In this document: positions 57,834-63,545 of the stretch, in pieces
Numbering within the stretch: the stretch's first letter is position 1
Layout of the letters: each line of letters starts with the position of its first letter
Virus record (IMG/VR): IMGVR_UViG_3300008450_000035
Location: 1 to 63,545 of that record
Strand: one strand, 5' to 3'
Source of the DNA: a virus
DNA length: 63,545 bases
The notes under the pieces: model-generated
The model's database searches: none
What the model was told of the DNA's origin: nothing
What the model saw: the letters and a program-made list of their open reading frames with translations, nothing else
Made by a program: the position numbers and the translations under genes

Positions 57834-58532
57834 ATGGCACAATATTTTTTCGGAATAACAAAAGAGGAGAAAGAAAATATTCTTAACCAACATAAAACCG
57901 TTTATGACGGATATGTTACCCAATATGGACAAAGTAATGAACAACCTTTATATGTTCAAGATTTTGCTAACGATAAGAACGGAATTACCGTATCTAATAA
58001 AGGTGAGGTTAAAACCTATACAAATATGAACATCAACGAGTCTCACTCAGGTTTGGACATGATTGGTGACGGTGATGATGATTTAATTAATGGAACCGTT
58101 GATATTGATGATGAGTCAAACTGGGAAGATGAAGGTATTGAATTCATTTCATTAGGATTGAGTGATGATGACTGTCACGAATGTGGTGGTGAAATGGAAG
58201 AAGGTTGGGATAGTCCGGAAATGAAAAACCGTTATGATGATTATTCATCTAAAGATTATAGAGATTTACCAAAAGTATTTGGACACGGAATGTCTGATTA
58301 TGAAGGAACAAGATTAATTGATCCTGAAATGGAAGATGACGATTTTGAGGAATTTAACGATAATTATAACGATGATTTTAATTACGGTGAGGACTTTGAG
58401 GATGATGATGATTTTGAACCAATATTTGAAGATAATTTCTCTGATGAGGTGGATGATGAAATCCTACCTGAGTTTACAGAAAAGTTGAATGAATCATTGG
58501 ATATGTTTAGAAGATTTAAAAAATATAATTAA
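57834..58532 (+). CDS. Leader-tagged acidic protein, class D-like (232 aa)
   Basis: MAQYFFGITKEEKENILNQH resembles the class D leader but its E spacing is not I/L-x-E; the first such site is INES near residue 65. Extremely acidic, with a CHEC Cys pair near 117 and Asp/Glu runs. Acidity fits an internal or DNA-mimic role; unproven. Confidence 0.6.
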   Translation: MAQYFFGITKEEKENILNQHKTVYDGYVTQYGQSNEQPLYVQDFANDKNGITVSNKGEVKTYTNMNINESHSGLDMIGDGDDDLINGTVDIDDESNWEDEGIEFISLGLSDDDCHECGGEMEEGWDSPEMKNRYDDYSSKDYRDLPKVFGHGMSDYEGTRLIDPEMEDDDFEEFNDNYNDDFNYGEDFEDDDDFEPIFEDNFSDEVDDEILPEFTEKLNESLDMFRRFKKYN

Positions 58533-58571
58533 TTATTTCTTTTAAACATTAATTAGTTAATCTTTACTCAA

Positions 58572-58877
58572 ATGGAAATTAACGAAATAGTATCATACTA
58601 CATACACGAGGGATCAAGGAGATTAGAGGTTTCCTTCAGATTGATGAACGACAACGACGACGAGGTTAGAAACGATATCATTAATATAGATGAAGCCGAG
58701 GATTTCGGTTATAATTTAATCCAGGAAGGATTTGATTTATTTGATGATGAAGATAATGAAGATGACTTTGACGATTTTGATGACTTTGACTCAATTGATG
58801 AAGAAACTCTAATTACCTACCTTAACGAATATTATATCGTTAACCCAACAAAATTACCAAAACCTGAATTATTTTAA
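58572..58877 (+). CDS. Very acidic protein (101 aa)
   Basis: MEINEIVSYYIHEGSRRLEV..., a short beta start then a run of Asp/Glu (FDDEDNEDDFDDFDDFD) near 57-75. No family recognised. Ends in a hairpin shared with the convergent lipoprotein gene. Confidence 0.55.
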   Translation: MEINEIVSYYIHEGSRRLEVSFRLMNDNDDEVRNDIINIDEAEDFGYNLIQEGFDLFDDEDNEDDFDDFDDFDSIDEETLITYLNEYYIVNPTKLPKPELF

Positions 58878-58904
58878 GAGTTGATCCATTAAGGACCAAC
58901 TCTT
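58876..58904. terminator. Hairpin between convergent genes
   Basis: AAGAGTTG/CAACTCTT, 13-nt loop, spanning both stop regions. No T run on either side, so terminator activity is uncertain. Confidence 0.4.
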
Positions 58905-59395
58905 GTTAGAATTAAAGTTACCGATACATTAGAACCAGCACTTCCGTTAGCCCAAGTTCCTGTGGTACGAAGAACCAATGTTTCATTACCATCATCAACA
59001 ATCTTAAATGTTCTCGTTGATCCATCAATGTCAACTTGGATATACCCCAAATCAAACTGAGTGGTTTGTCCGTGAACATAGTAATAATATTCTTTAGTCC
59101 AATTAACCGAACCATCAGGATTATCAATTGGTTTGAACCTCATCATGGAATAATCCATATGAATTCGAGTAAAACCAACTTCAATTGAATCCATTGGAAA
59201 TTTCTCACTTGGGTTTACATACAAATCACCAGGGTAATAAACCATATTATTACTTGATGAAGTATTATCAACTTCTTCGTATGTTACCTTATCAATACGA
59301 TACTCACCACTCAAACTAACAAGAGTTGATTGTTCGTATTTAACACAAGAAGTTAAAAGAAAAATTGACACGAGGAAATAAAGAATTCTTTTCAT
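58889..59395 (-). CDS. Lipoprotein (168 aa)
   Basis: Signal peptide MKRILYFLVSIFLLTSC with lipobox LTSC, so Cys17 is predicted to be lipidated. The rest is a beta-rich, lipocalin-like domain (GEYRIDKVTYEE... ending VTLILTRVG). Its own host-type promoter implies early expression. Phage lipoproteins often block superinfection or change the host surface; this is only inference. Confidence 0.75.
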   Translation of the reverse strand: MKRILYFLVSIFLLTSCVKYEQSTLVSLSGEYRIDKVTYEEVDNTSSSNNMVYYPGDLYVNPSEKFPMDSIEVGFTRIHMDYSMMRFKPIDNPDGSVNWTKEYYYYVHGQTTQFDLGYIQVDIDGSTRTFKIVDDGNETLVLRTTGTWANGSAGSNVSVTLILTRVGP

Positions 59396-59423
59396 AGTTT
59401 ATTTGTTTATTATTTTATGAATA

Positions 59424-59431
59424 CAAAGATA
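59424..59431 (-). promoter_or_regulatory. Host-type promoter -7 box, minus strand (TATCTTTG)
   Basis: 28 bp before the lipoprotein start. Confidence 0.55.
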
Positions 59432-59454
59432 TGGAAATTTATTTAATCTACAAG

Positions 59455-59461
59455 TATTTAT
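59455..59461 (+). promoter_or_regulatory. Putative late promoter box (TATTTAT)
   Basis: 9 bp before the start at 59471. Confidence 0.5.
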
Positions 59462-59470
59462 ATAAATAAT

Positions 59471-59722
59471 ATGGAAACAAATTTAGACGAGTTAATTTAC
59501 TTGATGAAAAAATATACCTATACCGATGATAATAACGGTGAAATAGGTGAACAAGACGAAGGTGGGGGAGCGGCTGCAACAGGAGGTGGTGGTGAAGGAT
59601 ATCCTACCGTTACAAAGTGGGAAACAGGACTCACTAGAAGTGTTGCAAATACCATAGACGATAAAGTGACTTGGAAGTCCTTGAATAAACTTGTAAGGGG
59701 TAAGGCAAACACATTATTATGA
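59471..59722 (+). CDS. Leader-tagged Gly-rich protein (83 aa)
   Basis: METNLDELIYLMKKYTYTDD... reaching IGEQDE (I-G-E) near 26. A GGG-AAATGGGGEG linker is followed by YPTVTKWETGLTRSVAN. Overlaps the next gene by 4 nt. Possibly a minor virion protein. Confidence 0.6.
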   Translation: METNLDELIYLMKKYTYTDDNNGEIGEQDEGGGAAATGGGGEGYPTVTKWETGLTRSVANTIDDKVTWKSLNKLVRGKANTLL

Positions 59723-60996
59723 ATAATACTGATGAAATATTGAAGAGAATACTTCTTAATATGAAGTACGATTCAAGAAAAACTTTGAGTGAAAATAGTA
59801 GTCTATTATCCGAAAATGATAAAAGGGATACTAAAGAATATTGGGACAATCTTTACAAAAAAGGTAAAGTAAGTAAAGATATGTATGATTATCATATTGA
59901 AAGGATTGAGGGTTTAGAATTAACTAAATCTTTTACTAAAGGTATGAAACAAAAAGAATTTCAAGGTAACGAGGAATGGAATGATCAACCCAAAAATTCG
60001 GTATATAATGTTTATGACAAATCAACTATAGTAACTTATAAATCTGTAATACCTGGCAAATTTTTAACCGCACCTTTACTTGGGACACCTAGTGTAAAAC
60101 CATTATCTTACCATAGTAAAAATCAACCTTACTACGAAGAAGGTGCAAAAAGAATGTTTGGGTTGGCTTGTCAAGTACTTTCAGGGACAAATGATAAATA
60201 TAAAGTTGGGTATGATAATATGACAGATTATTATATGGATGATAATGGTAATAGATGTCAACCAACAAAATCATACATTGAGATAACAAATACTGGTAGA
60301 GATAAAAAGTACGATTACCAAAGAATATCCGACATGGATAATAGAAATAAGGAATACTTTTACCGACAAAAAAATACTACAGAATGGAAAACACCGAATT
60401 ATAAGATGAAAGAATCTATAATGAGTGGAGTTACATTTGATTCAGGAGGAATAAACATCCAAGGGATAAAACAAAGAACTAAATATGAATACCCAGCAGG
60501 ATGCAAACCTTTACCATTTGATACTTGTTTAAGATGGTCGTGGAGATCACTTTATGAATATGGAGGTGTTGATGGAGGACTTGATTCATTTGAATATTTT
60601 GAGAACAAAGACTCAACAAAAATAACTTATAAAGCGTGTATTAGGGTTGATGACTTTTACACACCTTGGTTATCTGAATATGCTGGTTATTATGATACAT
60701 CAAAAATATCGGAAGGTAGTTATAACGAATCTTTAGGGGTTAAAATTGGGATGACTTGTCCTAAAGGTGCGATAACGTCATTACCATCAACACCAAGTGT
60801 TTATTACGGTAGTGAAAATAATCAATCAGTTTCTGATTTAGAGAAAAAAGATGAATTGGCTCGTAAATATTCCGCAGAAGCGGAATCTTACTATAAAGAA
60901 AAATCCGCATACAATAGAGTAGGTGAAAGAACACAATTAGAAATTGATGCAATGTCTTCAGTAGTATCGGGTGGTTTAAGAATTGTAGGAAAATAA
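59719..60996 (+). CDS. Leader-tagged protein, long variant leader (425 aa)
   Basis: MNNTDEILKRILLNMKYDSR... with LLSEND (L-S-E) near 33. The body is mixed, with many Tyr, Lys and Gly, and no catalytic motif. Part of a run of three tagged genes at 59471-63262 that look co-transcribed. Confidence 0.6.
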   Translation: MNNTDEILKRILLNMKYDSRKTLSENSSLLSENDKRDTKEYWDNLYKKGKVSKDMYDYHIERIEGLELTKSFTKGMKQKEFQGNEEWNDQPKNSVYNVYDKSTIVTYKSVIPGKFLTAPLLGTPSVKPLSYHSKNQPYYEEGAKRMFGLACQVLSGTNDKYKVGYDNMTDYYMDDNGNRCQPTKSYIEITNTGRDKKYDYQRISDMDNRNKEYFYRQKNTTEWKTPNYKMKESIMSGVTFDSGGINIQGIKQRTKYEYPAGCKPLPFDTCLRWSWRSLYEYGGVDGGLDSFEYFENKDSTKITYKACIRVDDFYTPWLSEYAGYYDTSKISEGSYNESLGVKIGMTCPKGAITSLPSTPSVYYGSENNQSVSDLEKKDELARKYSAEAESYYKEKSAYNRVGERTQLEIDAMSSVVSGGLRIVGK

Positions 60997-60997
60997 T

Positions 60998-63262
60998 ATG
61001 GAAAAGAATTTAAAACAAATATTATCGGAAATGAAAAAACTTATGGAATATAACCCATCCATAGGTAAAATAATTAACGAACAAGATCCAGATTTTGACA
61101 TTGACCCAAGATTAGGTTCTCAAAAATCTGATCGTTTGGGTAAAGGAGGTACATTTGATAGACAACAAAAAGAATTAACAAGAAAAGGTGTAAAATCAAC
61201 TGATGGATATTTTTATAGACAAAGTTTTAATGAACATAAAGGATACTTTGATAATAATATGATGTTAGGAGAATGTTTTGACATAATCAATTTCACAACA
61301 AATGATAATGCACTAACTTCAATGAATATTCCTAAAGATAAAATGTTTAAAGACGAAATCGGGTATTATATTAAAGGTAAAACCAATGCATACGGAGATT
61401 CAAGAGACATTAGAATTTATTTACCAAAAGATGATTTTTTTAGAAATTTAAATGGTGTTGTTAAATCATTTATTGCTTACCAAACTTGTAATGATCAAAA
61501 AAGAAAACAAGGAGGTAGAAAATATAATTTAGTGTATCAATTAACAGATCCATCAAAAGCGGTTATAAATCAAATTATTGACGGTAATGGGTTTCAAATC
61601 ATTGACGGTGAAGTTTCAAGAGGGTGGACAATAAGTCAATTTGGTGGTAACCAGTCTGGGTATTTTAGAAGTAAATCTGAAGAATATGATGATGTAATTG
61701 GTGGTGATCCAAGTTTAAAGGGATCTTTATTACCTCAAGATTTTTCTGAATTTTCATTAGATAATTACGGTGAAGAATATGGTAGATCAGATTTTGATAT
61801 ATGGTATGATTCTGGTTGGGGAACTGCTGTGAGTATTGGTGTTGCAATTTTAGCGTCTATCGTTACTGGTGGTATTGCGGCAGGTGTTGGGCTAACAAGT
61901 AGATTCGCAATTTTAGGTGCCGAATTGGCGGGTGAATTATTAATTGCGATACCTGAAGCAATATATCTAAAAGGTAGAGGTTTAAATAGCGGTGCCGCAA
62001 TGGTATTATTATTTTCATTGATACCCGTATTAAATGCTAGTGGTTTTGCAAAAAAAATAACAGGAACATTAACAGATAAAGAAATATCGAATTTAATTAA
62101 AAAGATATCACAAGATGCAGAACAAGGTGCGTTTAAAACACCTGGAGATGTTAAAGCATGGATTAAAGGTTTAGATGATAAAACAAGAAAATTTGTTGAG
62201 GAAACATTACAAAATGGTTCGGACGCATTAAAACAGGTTAATAAAGAAGTATTAGTTAAAGATATTAATGATGGTTTAAAAAAAATACTTAATGAAGTTA
62301 GAACAAATAAAGTGGTTACTAAAGAAATTGCCGAAAGTGTTGACAAATTATTTGCTGATTACGCTAAAAGTTATGCAAGCACATTTAAATTAATAGGACT
62401 TGATTTGGTGGCGGTTTTTTCGTCTATGCCAATAATTAAAACATTAGTTAAAGACGATGAAGAAATAATGAAAGACCCTCAAGGTTTTTTAGAAAATGTT
62501 AAGAAGAACATTGAATTGGTTTTTGGAAATGCTGACGAAAAGATTAGGAAAAAAGCCGAAGAGGAATGTAAAAAATTACAATCAGATTTTATTAATGCAA
62601 CAACAACAGATGAACAATTAGAAAAAGGTAAATTATATCTTAATTTTTTAAGGGATATTGGGAATACCGGCAAAATAGATTATGAAGAAATGAGTACTGA
62701 AGCATATAAAGTTTTGTTACAAATGGTTTTATATGATATTAAGAAGGAATATTATGTTGCTTATGCGAATAATCAAACTAAAGAAATTTTAGAAAGTAAG
62801 AATAAATATAATCAATTAGTTAACACTACTGAAAAATTTGAGCAATCCCTATTAAGTTTTTGTTCTGATTTACCAATGACACCATTTCAAAATTATCAAG
62901 AGGCTTGTGAGTTTTTAACTTGGGTTAGTACAAATAAAAAGAATTTTTATTTCACAATTTCTTTTGAGGATGGAACTGAAATGACGGTTATAGGAGTTAA
63001 ATCTTGTGATTTTAAGAAAAATGAATTGGGTTATTCTGACTCATTCATTATGAATGAATGTGAAATTAGAAATGCATATAGTCAATATGGTACGGAGTAC
63101 TCAAAAATAGTTCCGACTACTATTACATCATCACAAGTAAGTGAAACTAAAAATTGGCAATATAAAGATAGTGATGGGAATTGGGTTGATTGTACCAAAA
63201 CTCAAGCCGATGCTAGAAAAAAGAAAGGTCAAGAAATTAGAGAAAAACCAAAAATGAATTAA
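60998..63262 (+). CDS. Leader-tagged large protein with TM region (754 aa)
   Basis: MEKNLKQILSEMKKLMEYNP.. IINEQ with three (I/L)-x-E sites in the first 25 residues. A hydrophobic region near 275-330 (AVSIGVAILASIVTGGIAAG, LAGELLIAIPEAIYL) lies between soluble domains, then a long helical region and a C-terminal beta part. Could be a DNA-ejection or membrane-penetration protein; guessed from layout. Confidence 0.65.
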   Translation: MEKNLKQILSEMKKLMEYNPSIGKIINEQDPDFDIDPRLGSQKSDRLGKGGTFDRQQKELTRKGVKSTDGYFYRQSFNEHKGYFDNNMMLGECFDIINFTTNDNALTSMNIPKDKMFKDEIGYYIKGKTNAYGDSRDIRIYLPKDDFFRNLNGVVKSFIAYQTCNDQKRKQGGRKYNLVYQLTDPSKAVINQIIDGNGFQIIDGEVSRGWTISQFGGNQSGYFRSKSEEYDDVIGGDPSLKGSLLPQDFSEFSLDNYGEEYGRSDFDIWYDSGWGTAVSIGVAILASIVTGGIAAGVGLTSRFAILGAELAGELLIAIPEAIYLKGRGLNSGAAMVLLFSLIPVLNASGFAKKITGTLTDKEISNLIKKISQDAEQGAFKTPGDVKAWIKGLDDKTRKFVEETLQNGSDALKQVNKEVLVKDINDGLKKILNEVRTNKVVTKEIAESVDKLFADYAKSYASTFKLIGLDLVAVFSSMPIIKTLVKDDEEIMKDPQGFLENVKKNIELVFGNADEKIRKKAEEECKKLQSDFINATTTDEQLEKGKLYLNFLRDIGNTGKIDYEEMSTEAYKVLLQMVLYDIKKEYYVAYANNQTKEILESKNKYNQLVNTTEKFEQSLLSFCSDLPMTPFQNYQEACEFLTWVSTNKKNFYFTISFEDGTEMTVIGVKSCDFKKNELGYSDSFIMNECEIRNAYSQYGTEYSKIVPTTITSSQVSETKNWQYKDSDGNWVDCTKTQADARKKKGQEIREKPKMN

Positions 63263-63278
63263 AATAATCTATACTATA

Positions 63279-63545
63279 ATGCGAAAAATAATTACCGAAA
63301 TAAACAGAATTAGAGAAATGATAGGAGTATCCTTAATTGTTGAGGGTATTGGTGATGTTTTAAACATATTTACTAATTTAGGTAAAAAAAGTATTAAAGA
63401 ATTAAGTAATGAGGAACAAGAAATTATAAGTAAACTCATTAAAGATTCTGCCGAAATACAAAGAGCCGGTATAAGAAGTATTGATGATGTTATGTCAGAT
63501 GCTGGAAAACAATTATTATTAAAAACCATTAGAGAAAATAGTGTT
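63279..63545 (+). CDS. Leader-tagged protein, partial (at least 89 aa)
   Basis: Open to the window edge, no stop. Leader MRKIITEINRIREMIGVSLI (I-T-E), then IVEG. It continues the tagged run; the true length is unknown. Confidence 0.6.
   Translation, partial: MRKIITEINRIREMIGVSLIVEGIGDVLNIFTNLGKKSIKELSNEEQEIISKLIKDSAEIQRAGIRSIDDVMSDAGKQLLLKTIRENSV

Overview
The window looks like part of a large, AT-rich tailed-phage genome infecting a member of the Bacteroidota (Flavobacterium-like). Phage character is inferred from densely packed, mostly same-strand small genes, a GH19 endolysin, an HNH endonuclease, phage-style nucleotide genes and T4-like virion-protein leaders. No capsid, portal or terminase gene is visible here. 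The host is inferred from Bacteroidota-type promoters (TAnnTTTG, in two places with a TTTG about 19-20 bp upstream), a protein with SprB-like/PKD repeats and a type-B type IX secretion sorting domain, and a Bacteroidota-style lipoprotein.

Layout. 1-5.2 kb: thymidylate synthase, a HAD phosphatase, a metallophosphoesterase, small conserved phage proteins and a gene whose C-terminus is a 36+30 bp repeat array. 5.3-25.2 kb: a long run of small genes, most starting with a recurring leader that ends in (I/L)-x-E, mixed with untagged accessory genes (nitroreductase, L,D-transpeptidase-like protein, zinc ribbons). 25.2-29.5 kb: a G/C-tract-rich island with hairpins, palindromes, micro-ORFs, a candidate small RNA and an HNH endonuclease. 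28.8-43 kb: a second, larger run of leader-tagged genes in terminator/promoter cassettes, including a ferritin-like protein. 43-51 kb: a T9SS-sorted surface protein, then a histidine kinase, a single-domain response regulator, a coiled-coil membrane protein, a GH19 endolysin and a small membrane protein. 51-63.5 kb: mixed-strand accessory genes (GMP reductase, thioesterase, lipoprotein), a tagged zincin metallopeptidase and three large tagged proteins, the last one cut by the window edge.

How it may work together. About fifty proteins share one of a few short N-terminal leaders ending in (I/L)-x-E, the cleavage consensus of T4-type prohead protease gp21. I infer these are capsid-targeting sequences and that the genome encodes an unusually large set of internal virion proteins. 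Some are multi-domain with further (I/L)-x-E sites between domains, like polyproteins. Many of these genes sit behind an ATATTTAT box a few bases before the start codon (a putative late promoter), while several untagged genes carry host-type TAnnTTTG promoters. Repeated terminator + ATATTTAT + ATG junctions suggest cassette shuffling. The other standout system is a phage two-component pair placed directly upstream of the lysis genes, which could tie lysis timing to a sensed signal.
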